Assembly (NCBI RefSeq): GCF_009834185.1
Contig: NZ_CP047173.1
Coordinates: 248,001 to 312,000, forward strand
DNA: 64,000 nucleotides
Direction: 5' to 3'
Origin: Rathayibacter sp. VKM Ac-2760
GTDB lineage: Bacteria; Actinomycetota; Actinomycetes; Actinomycetales; Microbacteriaceae
Shown here: piece after piece, positions 16,592 to 26,050 of the stretch
How positions within the stretch are numbered: the stretch's first letter is position 1
Layout of the letters: each line of letters begins with the position of its first letter
Notes under the pieces: model-generated
What the model was told of the DNA's origin: nothing
Seen by the model: only the letters and a program-made list of their open reading frames with translations
Databases searched by the model: none
Translations under genes and position numbers: made by a program

Positions 16592-18052
16592 TCAGAGCGT
16601 GGACCAGGTGGGCCGGCCGCCGAGGAGCGTCGCCGCGACGGGCGTCGTCCGCAGCTCCTCCGTGTCGGCGCTCGCCGGATCGCGGTCGACGACGACGAGG
16701 TCGGCCGGCGCGCCGACGGCGACGGCGGCGCCGCGGGTGCTCGCCGCGAGGGCGACGTCGAACGGCAGGCGCTCGGCCGGGTGCCAGGCCTCGCGGCCGT
16801 CGCGGCGGCGGCTGACCGCGGCGGCGAGCGAGACCCAGGGGTCGAGCGGGGCGACCGGCGCGTCGGAGCCGAGGGCGAGGGTCGCTCCGGCGGCGTGCAG
16901 CGAGCCGAAGGCGAAGGAGCGGTCGGTGCGGCCGGCCCAGTGGTGGTCGGCGACGTCGCGGTCGTCCATCGCGTGCTCCGGCTGCACGCTCGCGACGAGG
17001 CCGAGGCGGCCGAAGCGCACGAAGTCCTCCGCCGCGACGAGCTGGGCGTGCTCGATCGTTCCGGCCAGGCCGAGCCGCTCGAAGACGTCGAGCACCGCGG
17101 CGTTCGCGCGGTCGCCGATCGCGTGCACGGCCGGGAGGATGCCGGCGTGGCGGGCGCGGATCAGCAGTCCCTCCACCTCCTCCGGGGCGACGCTCAGCAC
17201 GCCGCACGGGTGCGGGTGGTCGGCGGCGAGGCCGGGGTACGGGTCCCAGCACCAGGCGGTGCGGGTGTTGAGGGAGCCGTCGACGACGATCTTGAGGCGA
17301 CCCATCGTCGCCAGGCCGGTCGGGTCGAGCGGGTCGCCGGTGCGCAGGCCCCGAGCGATCGCGTCGTCGAGCCGGTCGGGCCAGACCGAGGTCTCGACCC
17401 GCAGGGACGTGACGCCCTCGGCGATGCGGGCCGGCCAGGCGCGGGAGTTGTCGGCGTTCTCGAACTCGACGATGCCGACCACGCCGCGGGCGGCGGCGGC
17501 CTCGGCGGTCTCGCGGTAGGCGGCGGAGGTGGGCAGGCCGACCGCGTCGATCAGGTCGAGCGTGCCGATCCACTCCGTCTCGCGGAGCATCCCGTCCTCG
17601 GGGATCGACCGGCCGAAGCGCCGGCCGGCCGCGCTGTTGAGCCAGCCGCAGTGCAGGTCGCCGCTGATCAGGACGAGCGGGCGGTCGGGCGCGATCGCGT
17701 CGAGGGCCGCGCGGGTGGGCGCATCCGCCCAGAGTCCGTCGCGGAAGCCGTAGCCGATCAGCACGGCGTCCTCGCGGACGGGCAGCGCCGCGCGCATGAT
17801 CGCGGCGGCCTCGGCGGCGCTCGCCGCGGGGGCGAGGTCGACCCGCTGCCGGCGGACCACCCACTGGGTGAAGTGCACGTGCGCGTCCCAGAAGCCGGGC
17901 GCGACGAAGCGGCCGTCGGCGTCGAGGGACTCGGCATCGCCCGGCAGCGTGCCGGCGGGGGCGATCGCGGCGATCACGCCGTCGCGCAGCAGCAGGTCGG
18001 CGGGGGCGTCCTGCCCCGCGAAGCGAGCGGAGCGGATCAGGAGCTCGGTCAT
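16592..18052 (-). CDS. YtcJ-type metal-dependent amidohydrolase
   Basis: A 486-residue amidohydrolase-superfamily enzyme of the YtcJ/amidohydrolase_3 group. The early metal site is DAHVHFT (about 55-61). Later motifs are LVLISGDLHCGWLNS, AVHAIGDRANAAVLDVF (about 285-300), EHAQLV, and GSDAPVAPLDPWVSLAAAVSR with the catalytic Asp. Relatives hydrolyse amide bonds in cyclic or exocyclic amides. The ATG overlaps the ABC ATPase stop (ATGA), placing it directly after the importer genes, as expected for the first catabolic step on an imported amide. Confidence 0.9.
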   Translation of the reverse strand: MTELLIRSARFAGQDAPADLLLRDGVIAAIAPAGTLPGDAESLDADGRFVAPGFWDAHVHFTQWVVRRQRVDLAPAASAAEAAAIMRAALPVREDAVLIGYGFRDGLWADAPTRAALDAIAPDRPLVLISGDLHCGWLNSAAGRRFGRSIPEDGMLRETEWIGTLDLIDAVGLPTSAAYRETAEAAAARGVVGIVEFENADNSRAWPARIAEGVTSLRVETSVWPDRLDDAIARGLRTGDPLDPTGLATMGRLKIVVDGSLNTRTAWCWDPYPGLAADHPHPCGVLSVAPEEVEGLLIRARHAGILPAVHAIGDRANAAVLDVFERLGLAGTIEHAQLVAAEDFVRFGRLGLVASVQPEHAMDDRDVADHHWAGRTDRSFAFGSLHAAGATLALGSDAPVAPLDPWVSLAAAVSRRRDGREAWHPAERLPFDVALAASTRGAAVAVGAPADLVVVDRDPASADTEELRTTPVAATLLGGRPTWSTL

Positions 18053-18837
18053 GCGTCCTCCAGGTCGAGCGGGCGGCCCATCACGGGCACGGCCCGGAGC
18101 AGCTGCCGCGTGTACGGGTCGGCGGGATCGGACAGCACGGCGTCGGTCGTGCCGTGCTCGACGAGGCGCCCGCCGCGCATCACCGAGACCTCGTCGCTCA
18201 CGTAGCGGACGACGGCGAGATTGTGCGAGATGAAGAGCATGGTCAGCTGGAGCCGCTGCTGCAGCTCGCGCAGCAGGTTGAGCACCACGCCCTGCACCGA
18301 GACGTCGAGCGCCGAGGTGATCTCGTCGGCGATCAGCACCTGCGGCTCGGCGGCCAGCGCCCGGGCGATGGTGATCCGCTGCCGCTGGCCGCCGGAGAAG
18401 GCGGTCGGCCGGTCGCCGGCGCGCGCCGGGTCGATGTGCACGAGGTCGAGCAGCTCGCGCACGCGGTCCGCCTGCGCGGCGGCGGAGTGCCGGCGGCCGG
18501 TGGCGAGCAGTCCCTCGGCGATCGAGGCGCTGACGCTCATCCGCGGGTCGAGCGCGGACAGCGGATCCTGGAACACCATCTGCACCCGGCGGCGCGCGGC
18601 CCGGGCGGACGGCTCGCGGCTGGTGATGTCGACGCCGTCGAGCAGGATCCGGCCGGAGTGCAGGGGAGTGAGGCCGACCGCGACCCGGGCGACCGTCGAC
18701 TTGCCCGAGCCGGACTCGCCGACCAGCCCGTGCGTGGTGCCGGGGCGGACGGTGAGGTCGACGGTGTCGACCGCGGTGGTGGCCGAGCGGCCGTGGCCGA
18801 AGCGCACGGTCACCGCCTCGTAGCGCAGCTCGCTCAT
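18049..18837 (-). CDS. Peptide/opine-type ABC transporter ATP-binding protein (DppF-like)
   Basis: A 262-residue ATPase: Walker A GESGSGKST (about 41-49), MVFQDPLSALDPRM Q-loop, signature FSGGQRQR, Walker B LIADEITSALD, switch FISHNLAVV. The C-terminus has the oligopeptide-binding ATPase extension DPYTRQLLRAVP. It energises the importer together with the ATPase half of the fused protein upstream, with which it overlaps by four bases. Confidence 0.93.
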   Translation of the reverse strand: MSELRYEAVTVRFGHGRSATTAVDTVDLTVRPGTTHGLVGESGSGKSTVARVAVGLTPLHSGRILLDGVDITSREPSARAARRRVQMVFQDPLSALDPRMSVSASIAEGLLATGRRHSAAAQADRVRELLDLVHIDPARAGDRPTAFSGGQRQRITIARALAAEPQVLIADEITSALDVSVQGVVLNLLRELQQRLQLTMLFISHNLAVVRYVSDEVSVMRGGRLVEHGTTDAVLSDPADPYTRQLLRAVPVMGRPLDLEDA

Positions 18838-20630
18838 GCGGTCAGTGCCTCCTGGTCGCGGGCGGTCCGGTCGGCGGCCTGCGGCTCCTCGTCGAGGGCC
18901 GCGATCACCGGGAGCGGCGCGCCCCGGTCGGTCGCCATGTCCGGCACGCAGGCGATCAGCCCGCGCGTGTACGGGTGCCGCGCCTCGTCGAGGCGGGCGG
19001 CGGCGATCTCCTCGACCACGCGGCCGTCGCGCATCACCACGATGCGGTCGCAGAAGCCGCTGACCAGCGCGATGTCGTGCGAGATGAAGAGGATCGCCGC
19101 TCCGGTCGCGTCCTGCGCCTCGCGCAGCGCCTGCATCACCTGCCGCTGCACGGTGACGTCGAGCGCGGTGGTCGGCTCGTCGGCGATGAGCAGTCGCGGC
19201 GTGCCCATCAGGCCCATCGCGATCATCGCGCGCTGCCGCATCCCGCCGGAGAACTCGTGCGGCAGCTGGCCGACGCGCTTCTCGGCGTCCGGGATGCGCA
19301 CCAGATTCAGCTTGTCGATCGCGCGGCGCAGCGACTCGGCGCGCGGAGTGCGGGCGTGCACCTCGCTCGCCTCGCGCAGCTGGCGGCCGATGGTGAGCGC
19401 GGGGTTGAGCGAGGTCAGCGGATCCTGGAAGATCATCGCCTGCTCGAGTCCGAGGCGCCGGCGCTCGGCGGCGTTGGGCACCGCGGTCATGTCGATGCCG
19501 CGGAACACGAGCTGCTCGCTGGTGACCAGCGCCTCCGGGCCGAGGAGTCCGGCGACGGCGCTCGCCGTGACCGACTTGCCGGAGCCGCTCTCGCCGACGA
19601 TGCCGACGGTCTCGCCGGGCAGGATCGTCAGGTCGACGCCGTGCACCCGCTCGGTCATCGCGCCGTCGCGGCCGGGGAACGCGACGCGCAGCCCTGACAT
19701 CTCGACGACGGGCATCGCGTCGGTGACGGGGGCGACGACCTCGTCCGAGCGCCGGCGCCGCACCGCCTTCACCGGGCGGCGGCGGGTGGACGACTCGCTG
19801 AACACCTCGCCGAGCAGCGCGAAGACGACGCCGACCAGCACCACGGCGATGCCGGGGCCGATCGCGGCCATCGGGTCGACGTAGATCCGCTTCGCGCCCT
19901 CGTTGAGCAGCCGGCCCCAGTCGTACTCGGGCGCCTGGACGCCGAGGCCGAGGAAGGACAACGCGGCGAAGGAGAGCAGGGTGACGGAGGCGTGCGCGGC
20001 CGAGTTGACCAGCAGCGGCGGCAGGATGTTCGGCACCACGTGCCGGGCGGTCGTCCGCAGCGGCCGGCTGCCGAGCATCCCGGCGGCGCGCACGTAGTCG
20101 CTCGAGGAGACCGAGGCGGCCAGCGTGCTGGTGAGCCGCGCGAAGACCGGGATGCCGGCGAAGCCGACGGCGAGCATCGCGCCGACCGCGGTCGTGCCCC
20201 AGATCACCGAGAAGAACAGCGCGAGCAGCAGCCAGGGGAAGGACAGCAGGATGTCGATGAGGCCCGCGATCAGCCGCTGCAGCAGGCGGGGCAGCAGCAC
20301 CGCGACGACGCCGAGCAGCACGCCGCCGACGACCGAGATGCCGGTCGCGCCGAGGGTGAGCAGAACGGAGACGCGGGTGGCGACGACGACGCGGGCGAAG
20401 AGGTCGCGGCCGAGGTCGTCGGTGCCGAAGGGGTGCGCGAGGCTGACGCCCTGCTGGCGGTCGGCGATCGAGCGCTCGGTGGCGAGGTCGCCGAAGAGGA
20501 TCGGGCCGAGGATCGTCGCGAGGACCACCAGGACCAATCCGACGGCGGCGGCGACGCCCTGCGGGGTGCGCAGCGACTCCGGGAGCCGGTGGGTGCGGGA
20601 CGGGCGGGCGGAACGGGATGCAGTGCTCAT
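18834..20630 (-). CDS. Fused ABC permease and ATP-binding protein (DppC-DppD)
   Basis: A 598-residue fusion. Residues about 1-290 are a DppC-type permease: N-terminal helix, PFGTDDLGRDLFARVV, about six membrane segments, and the EAA-type loop SSDYVRAAGMLGSRPLRTTARHVVPN. Residues about 315-575 are a DppD-type ATPase with GESGSGKS, FQDPLTSLNPALT, FSGGMRQR, LIADEPTTALD and the terminal HPYTRGLIACVP segment. Normally these are two genes; the fusion is known in Actinobacteria. It assembles with the DppB-type permease, the DppF-type ATPase and the binding lipoprotein encoded around it. Confidence 0.92.
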   Translation of the reverse strand: MSTASRSARPSRTHRLPESLRTPQGVAAAVGLVLVVLATILGPILFGDLATERSIADRQQGVSLAHPFGTDDLGRDLFARVVVATRVSVLLTLGATGISVVGGVLLGVVAVLLPRLLQRLIAGLIDILLSFPWLLLALFFSVIWGTTAVGAMLAVGFAGIPVFARLTSTLAASVSSSDYVRAAGMLGSRPLRTTARHVVPNILPPLLVNSAAHASVTLLSFAALSFLGLGVQAPEYDWGRLLNEGAKRIYVDPMAAIGPGIAVVLVGVVFALLGEVFSESSTRRRPVKAVRRRRSDEVVAPVTDAMPVVEMSGLRVAFPGRDGAMTERVHGVDLTILPGETVGIVGESGSGKSVTASAVAGLLGPEALVTSEQLVFRGIDMTAVPNAAERRRLGLEQAMIFQDPLTSLNPALTIGRQLREASEVHARTPRAESLRRAIDKLNLVRIPDAEKRVGQLPHEFSGGMRQRAMIAMGLMGTPRLLIADEPTTALDVTVQRQVMQALREAQDATGAAILFISHDIALVSGFCDRIVVMRDGRVVEEIAAARLDEARHPYTRGLIACVPDMATDRGAPLPVIAALDEEPQAADRTARDQEALTA

Positions 20631-20633
20631 GGC

Positions 20634-21686
20634 TCAGGCCTCCGCGATGGCCGACCGCGGGTCGAGCGCGGCGAGCAGCAGGTCGATGACGAGGTTGGCG
20701 GCGAGGACCAGGACGGCGTACATCAGCACGATGCCCTGGATCAGGGGGTAGTCCTTGGTGGTGATCGACGAGACGATCGTCGAGCCGATGCCCGGGATGA
20801 CGAAGACCGTCTCGATCAGCACCGTGCCGGCGACGAGGCCGGTGAGCACCACTCCGCCCGCGGTCAGCGTCGCCGTGACGATGTTGGGCAGCGCGTGCCG
20901 GAGGTAGAGGAGGTGCCCCGGCAGCCGCTTGCTGCGTGCGGTGGTGAGGTAGGGCGCCTCCAGCACCCGCACCATCTCGACGTGCACGATGCGCGCGAGG
21001 TAGGCGAGCGGGCCGATGGCGAGCGCGAGCACCGGCAGCACCGCGTACTCCGGGCCGCCCCAGCCCGCGGACGGCGCGAGCGGCACGACGATGCTGAACA
21101 GCCAGATCAGCACGACCGCCAGCAGGAAGTTCGGGATCGCGATCACGACGCCGAGCAGTCCCGAGACGCCGAGGTCGAGCGTGCGGTGCCGGCCGGCGCG
21201 GGCCGAGACGGCCGTCGCGACGCCGATCGGGAACGCTCCGAGCGCGGCGACCGCGAACGAGACGACCGAGAGCATCAGCGTCGCGGGCAGCCGCTCGGCG
21301 AGCGTGCTGCCGACCGGCCGCTGCGTGCTGATCGAGGTGCCGAGATCGCCCCGCAGCAGCCCGCCGAGGTAGTTCGCGAACTGCTGGCCGATCGGCAGGT
21401 CGAGACCGAGGGTGCTCCGCAGCACCGCCACGGTCTCGGCCGGCGCCGTCGGGCCGAGGGCCGCGCGCACCGGGTCGCCCGGCACGAAGTGGACCATGAA
21501 GAAGGAGGCGATCAGCACGATCACCAGCGAGACCGCCGCGCGGGCGAACCGCTTGAGGAGGAAGGCGAGGCGCGGGGATCCGACGACGCCGAGCAGGCGA
21601 TCCCCCCGGCGCGGACCGGCCGCGGGCGCGCTCGGCGGGGAGGCCGGTGACAGCGGGGCCGTGGGTCGCACCGAGGGGATCGTCAT
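20634..21686 (-). CDS. Peptide/opine-type ABC transporter permease (DppB-like)
   Basis: A 350-residue permease. After a Pro/Ala-rich cytoplasmic tail (1-40) comes the DppB hallmark FFMVHFVPGDPVRAALGP (about 62-79), then GLDLPIGQQFANYLGGLLRGDLGTS, several membrane helices, and the coupling loop EAPYLTTARSKRLPGHLLYLRHALPN. It forms the channel with the permease half of the downstream fusion. The gene starts two bases after the binding-protein stop. Confidence 0.92.
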   Translation of the reverse strand: MTIPSVRPTAPLSPASPPSAPAAGPRRGDRLLGVVGSPRLAFLLKRFARAAVSLVIVLIASFFMVHFVPGDPVRAALGPTAPAETVAVLRSTLGLDLPIGQQFANYLGGLLRGDLGTSISTQRPVGSTLAERLPATLMLSVVSFAVAALGAFPIGVATAVSARAGRHRTLDLGVSGLLGVVIAIPNFLLAVVLIWLFSIVVPLAPSAGWGGPEYAVLPVLALAIGPLAYLARIVHVEMVRVLEAPYLTTARSKRLPGHLLYLRHALPNIVTATLTAGGVVLTGLVAGTVLIETVFVIPGIGSTIVSSITTKDYPLIQGIVLMYAVLVLAANLVIDLLLAALDPRSAIAEA

Positions 21687-21688
21687 GG

Positions 21689-23296
21689 TCAGCCCTGCAT
21701 CCGGATCGTGGTGGGAGCGACGGTGCCGGGACGCTCGAGGGTCGCACCCTTGACGTACATCGGCGACTCCGTCTCGGCGAGCGGGAAGACGTCGACCCGA
21801 TCGATCAGCTCGGCCTCGGCCTGCTTCCAGATGCCGCAGGCCTCGTCGGCGCTGCCGGCGCTGAGCGCCTGCGTCGCGAGGGCGTTGTACTCCGGGTTCG
21901 AGACGCCCATGAAGTTGTAGCCGCCGTTCTCGCTCGTCTCACCGAGGAAGAACAGGCTCAGCACCACGGGGCTGGACGGGGCGAGCTGAATGAAGCCGGT
22001 GTCCCAGTCGTAGCTCTGGTAGAGGTCGGTCGACCAGCCGGCGGAGTCCTCGGAGACCAGGTCGGTCGTGATGCCGAGCTCGTTCCACTCCTGCTGGACC
22101 TCCTCGGCGGCGGCGCCGTGCGAGGGCGTTCCGGCGTCGTAGAGGAAGCGGATGGTGAGCGGCTCGCCGTCCTTCGCGCGCAGCCCGTCGGAGCCCAGCG
22201 GGTAGCCGGCCTCGTCGAGCAGCTCGCCCGCGGCCTCGAGGTCGGTGTCCGGGAGCGTCCACTCCGGGCCGCCGGCGACGCAGGTCAGCGGGATCTGGTT
22301 GACGAGCGAGACCGACTCGAGCGCGTTGCCGTCGGTGACCAGCTCGCCCACCGCGTCGCGGTCGAGCGAGAGGGTCAGCGCCTGGCGGACGCGGACGTCG
22401 GCGGTGGGGCGGTCGGCTCGCTCGTTGAAGAGCATCTCGCCGATCGGGTTGAGCACGCCCTCGGTGTCGAGGCCGGCCGCGTCGAGGCGCTGCCTGTCGG
22501 CGCCGATCACGGAGGCGGCGTTGAGCTCGCCCGAGATCAGCAGGTTCGCGGCGGTCGCCTCGTCGGTGATCACCCGCGCCTCGATCTCGTCGGGCAGGCC
22601 CTCGGTGTCGCTGGTCACGTCGTCCGGGCCCCAGGTGTAGCCGTCGCGCTTCGTGTAGGTGTAGTCGGAGCCGGGGTTCGACGCGGTCAGCGCGTAGAGC
22701 GCGGTGCCGTTGGTCGTGTCGGTCAGGGTCGACGGGTCGTCGAGGCCGGCCTGGCAGACCATCTCGATGCTGCCGGTGCCCTGGAGCAGGAACGGGTTGT
22801 TGGCCGTCGAGGTGACGGTGACGACGTTCCCCTCCGCGGTCGCCGTCATGTCGGCGGTGACGCTGGAGCCGAACCAGAACGTGCCGTTGTCGGCGTTCGC
22901 CTGGTAGGCGAAGTTCGCCGCGGCCGTCTCGGCGGTGAAGGGGGTGCCGTCGGCGCAGGTGATGCCGTCCTTCAGCGTGTACGAGATCGAGGTGGGCGTC
23001 GACTCCCAGCTCTCGGCGAGGAAGGGCACGACCTCGCCCTCGGGCGTCGTGTAGGCGAGCGAGTCGTAGCCGAAGGTCACCATCGCGCGCTGCACGAGCG
23101 AGACGCCGGTGAACGGGTTCAGGCTGCCCGGGTCGTCGTTGACGGCGAGGGAGAAGGTGCCGCCCGAGACGGGATCGGCGCCGGCCGCGGAGCCGCCGGC
23201 CGGGGCCGAGCAGGCGCTCAGGGCGAGCAGCGCCACCAGCGAGCCCGCGGCGACGGCCGGGACTCGGAGCGCTGTGGTGCGGGGAGAACGGGTCAT
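21689..23296 (-). CDS. Family 5 extracellular solute-binding lipoprotein
   Basis: A 535-residue substrate-binding protein of the peptide/nickel/opine class (SBP_bac_5). ATG 23296 has GAAGGA eight bases upstream and overlaps the hydantoinase stop (ATGA). Lipobox LSAC places Cys about 29 as the lipid anchor. The fold's markers are NDDPGSLNPFTG near the N-terminus, the YTLKDGITCADGTPFTAE segment, and VRVRQALTLSLDRDAVGELV mid-protein. It defines importer specificity; such proteins bind peptides, opines and acylated amino acids. The exact ligand cannot be read from sequence. Confidence 0.92.
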   Translation of the reverse strand: MTRSPRTTALRVPAVAAGSLVALLALSACSAPAGGSAAGADPVSGGTFSLAVNDDPGSLNPFTGVSLVQRAMVTFGYDSLAYTTPEGEVVPFLAESWESTPTSISYTLKDGITCADGTPFTAETAAANFAYQANADNGTFWFGSSVTADMTATAEGNVVTVTSTANNPFLLQGTGSIEMVCQAGLDDPSTLTDTTNGTALYALTASNPGSDYTYTKRDGYTWGPDDVTSDTEGLPDEIEARVITDEATAANLLISGELNAASVIGADRQRLDAAGLDTEGVLNPIGEMLFNERADRPTADVRVRQALTLSLDRDAVGELVTDGNALESVSLVNQIPLTCVAGGPEWTLPDTDLEAAGELLDEAGYPLGSDGLRAKDGEPLTIRFLYDAGTPSHGAAAEEVQQEWNELGITTDLVSEDSAGWSTDLYQSYDWDTGFIQLAPSSPVVLSLFFLGETSENGGYNFMGVSNPEYNALATQALSAGSADEACGIWKQAEAELIDRVDVFPLAETESPMYVKGATLERPGTVAPTTIRMQG

Positions 23297-24903
23297 GATG
23301 CGTCCTTCGGGGAATGCAGGGCGAGTGGTGCAGGACTCCCGATCAGGGCCAGCGGGCCCGCGGCCTTCACGGAGACTTTGAGCGACGCGCTGGCCGAGTA
23401 CGACAGCGGCGTCTCGAGGACGTCGACGATCTCGACGAGGCGCGGATCGGCGCCGGCCTGGATCGCGCGCTCGATCGCGATCCGCCCGGCCGCCTCGATC
23501 GCGGCGGCGCGGTCGACGTGGTCGCACAGCTGGTCGGCGCGGCCGCCGGCCAGGGCGATCGCGGCGCCGACGGCGTTGGCCACGTTGCCGCGGTCGGGGC
23601 GGAGCACCTCGCTCGCGCCCTGCACGTGATCCGGGACGAGGAAGCCGCCGCCGCCGACGACCACGAGCGGCAGGCCGACGCGGCCGAGCGACATCCGCTC
23701 GACGGCCGACTCGATCCGGTCCTGCGCGACCGCGAGGGCGTTGCCGAGGGCGGAGCGGGTGGCGCGGTCGAGGGTGGGGAGGCTGCGGCCGGGGATCATC
23801 CCGGGCAGCTGCATCGCGGCGGCGTCGGTGAGGGTCGCGGTCGCGCCGCCGAAGAGCAGGCCCTCCTGGGCGATGCGGTAGCCGACCGAGTCGGTGGTGG
23901 GCACGCCGGTGGCCGTGTCGACGATCGTGCCGCCGCCGATCCCGACGCTGAGGATGTCGGGCATCCGGAAGTTGGTGCGGACGCCGCCGATCTCGCGCGG
24001 CAGGGTCGACTCGCGGGGGAAGCGGTCGACGAGCACGCCGAGGTCGCTGGTGGTGCCGCCGATGTCGATGATGATCGCGTCGTCGGCGCCGGAGAGGAAC
24101 GCGGCGCCGCGGATCGAGTTGGCCGGACCGGAGCCGATGGTGAGCACCGGGTAGCGGGCCGCGTACTCGACGGCCATCAGCGTGCCGTCGTTCTGGGCGA
24201 AGAAGGTGGCCGCGTCGAGCCGCTCCTCGTCGACCACGGTGAGCAGGCCCTGCGTCACGTCGCGGGCGATGCCGTGCAGCGCGGCGTTGAGCACGGTCGC
24301 GTTCTCGCGCTCGAGCAGACCGAGGGCGCCGATCTCGTGGCTGAGCGAGACGGGCAGGTCGACGCCGGCGTGATCGGCGACCAGCGCGGCGACCTCGAGC
24401 TCCTGCTCCGGGTAGGACGGGCTGAAGATCCCGCAGACGGCGACCGCGTCGAAGCGGCCCTCGAGCGAGTCGAGGAAGCGGCGGACACCGTCGACGTCGA
24501 GCGGCGAGATCGGGTAGCCGTCGATCAGGTGGCCGCCGCCGGCCAGCAGTGCGCCGGCGAGCACGGTGTCGCGGAGGTCGGCGGGCCAGCCGGAGAGCGA
24601 GGGGAACTCGGTCGAGGCGGGGGCGCCGAGGCGGATCACCGCGACGCGGCCGAGGTCGCGGCGGCGGACGATCGCGTTGGTGGCGTGGGTGGTGCCGAGC
24701 ATGACGCGCGAGACGCGGTCGCGGTCGGCGCCCAGCTCGCCGAGCACCGCGGAGAGCGCGGCGCGGATGCCGCCGGTGACGTCCTCCGTGGTGGCCTGCT
24801 TGGTCCAGGCGGTCACGGCGCCGTCGGCGTCGAGCACGACGGCGTCGGTGTTGGTGCCGCCGACGTCGATGCCGACGGAGAGGTCGCGGAGTGCGGCGCT
24901 CAT
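23293..24903 (-). CDS. HyuA-type hydantoinase/oxoprolinase subunit
   Basis: A 536-residue protein of the hydantoinase A/oxoprolinase family (ASKHA fold). The N-terminal ATP motif VGIDVGGTNTDAVVLD (about 10-25) and the second phosphate loop IIIDIGGTTSDLGVL (about 268-282) are intact, as is SVGIGGGTIV. It is in the short class (about 530 residues) that pairs with DUF917 proteins rather than with a HyuB subunit, and no hyuB is present. ATP-dependent ring opening of a five-membered cyclic amide is the family role. ATG 24903 overlaps the DUF917 stop. Confidence 0.9.
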   Translation of the reverse strand: MSAALRDLSVGIDVGGTNTDAVVLDADGAVTAWTKQATTEDVTGGIRAALSAVLGELGADRDRVSRVMLGTTHATNAIVRRRDLGRVAVIRLGAPASTEFPSLSGWPADLRDTVLAGALLAGGGHLIDGYPISPLDVDGVRRFLDSLEGRFDAVAVCGIFSPSYPEQELEVAALVADHAGVDLPVSLSHEIGALGLLERENATVLNAALHGIARDVTQGLLTVVDEERLDAATFFAQNDGTLMAVEYAARYPVLTIGSGPANSIRGAAFLSGADDAIIIDIGGTTSDLGVLVDRFPRESTLPREIGGVRTNFRMPDILSVGIGGGTIVDTATGVPTTDSVGYRIAQEGLLFGGATATLTDAAAMQLPGMIPGRSLPTLDRATRSALGNALAVAQDRIESAVERMSLGRVGLPLVVVGGGGFLVPDHVQGASEVLRPDRGNVANAVGAAIALAGGRADQLCDHVDRAAAIEAAGRIAIERAIQAGADPRLVEIVDVLETPLSYSASASLKVSVKAAGPLALIGSPAPLALHSPKDAS

Positions 24904-26012
24904 CGGGCCACCTCCGCCACGGCGCCGTCGAACGGCACGTAGTCGAAGTCGAAGTCGAAGGCGGCGGGGCCCGCGAGCTCGATCCCGCGCGGGGTCCGCC
25001 AGAGCGGATCGCAGGCCCAGGCGAGCACGCTGACCCGCTGGCCGAAGCGGAGCATCTCGGTCGAGATCGCCTCGCCGGTCTCGGAGTCGAGGATCGAGAC
25101 GAGGTCCGGCACGCTGACGACCACGCCGCCGTCCTCGATCACCACGAGGTTCTCGTTCTGGATCTCGACCCGCACCATCCGGCTGCGGTCGGCGCCGACG
25201 CCGTCGATCGTGACCGAGCCGCGGGTGAAGCCGCCCTCGGTGCTGCGGTCGATGTCGATGACCTTGCCGCCGATCAGCACGGCCGCGCCGAGCTCCTCGG
25301 CGATGTCGGTCACCGGATCGGCGGAGGCGAGCAGGCGGCGGCCGACCTGGATCGCGCGGCTGACGGTGCCCTCGATCACGGCGCCCGGGGCGGTCTCGTG
25401 GGTGAGCAGGTAGTGCGCGCCGAGGGCGATGCCGCCGGCCGCGACGGTGAAGGCGCGGGCGTGGCGCTCGAGCCAGGCGATGTCGACGGTGCGGAGGACG
25501 CTGACGTTGCCGACCACGTCGCTCATCACCGCGAACTCGCTGGCCAGCCCGGCGACGTTCATCGAGATCATGGTGGCCTTGGGGAACGCGCGGCCCATGC
25601 CGTCCGCGTCGAGCACGGCGAGCCCGAGCTCCGCCGCCCAGCCGACCGGTGCGACGCCGTTGCTGCCGCCGATCTCGGCCGCCATCACGGTGGTGACCGG
25701 CCGCTCGATGATGCGCTCGACCTCGCGCAGCAGCGTGTGCACCTGGCTGCTCGAGCCGAGCATCTCGATGCCGACCGACGGAGCGCCGATGCCGGAGAGG
25801 ATGATCACCGCGTCGTCCGGCCCGAGGTCCTCGACGCCGACGACGCGCACCGGCCCGTTCGCCTCGATCGCGTTCTCGACCGAGAGCTGGGCGCCCTGCA
25901 CCGAGCCGCCTCCGCCGGTGCCGAAGACCGCGCAGCCGGCGGCCAGGGGAGCGACGTCGTCGCGGGTGATCAGGCGGACGGGTGTCGGTCCGGCCGGGGG
26001 CGTGAAGCTCAT
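24900..26012 (-). CDS. DUF917 (S-Me-THD family) protein
   Basis: A 370-residue DUF917 protein, the family related to S-methyl thiohydantoin desulfurase. Markers are CAVFGTGGGGSVQGA (about 28-42), AAEIGGSNGVAPVGWAAELGLAVLDADGMGRAFPK (about 110-144) and the C-terminal RVSVLAWACDPLWRTPRGIELAGPAAFDFDFDYVP. These proteins are nearly always encoded next to a hydantoinase A, as here (four-base overlap). It is the first gene of the 12-gene cluster. ATG 26012 has a TAGCCT hexamer six bases upstream, so the transcript may be leaderless. The native reaction is not established from sequence. Confidence 0.9.
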   Translation of the reverse strand: MSFTPPAGPTPVRLITRDDVAPLAAGCAVFGTGGGGSVQGAQLSVENAIEANGPVRVVGVEDLGPDDAVIILSGIGAPSVGIEMLGSSSQVHTLLREVERIIERPVTTVMAAEIGGSNGVAPVGWAAELGLAVLDADGMGRAFPKATMISMNVAGLASEFAVMSDVVGNVSVLRTVDIAWLERHARAFTVAAGGIALGAHYLLTHETAPGAVIEGTVSRAIQVGRRLLASADPVTDIAEELGAAVLIGGKVIDIDRSTEGGFTRGSVTIDGVGADRSRMVRVEIQNENLVVIEDGGVVVSVPDLVSILDSETGEAISTEMLRFGQRVSVLAWACDPLWRTPRGIELAGPAAFDFDFDYVPFDGAVAEVAR

Positions 26013-26050
26013 GCTCCGAGGCTAGCCAGGGGTGCGAGCGGGTGGAATGT

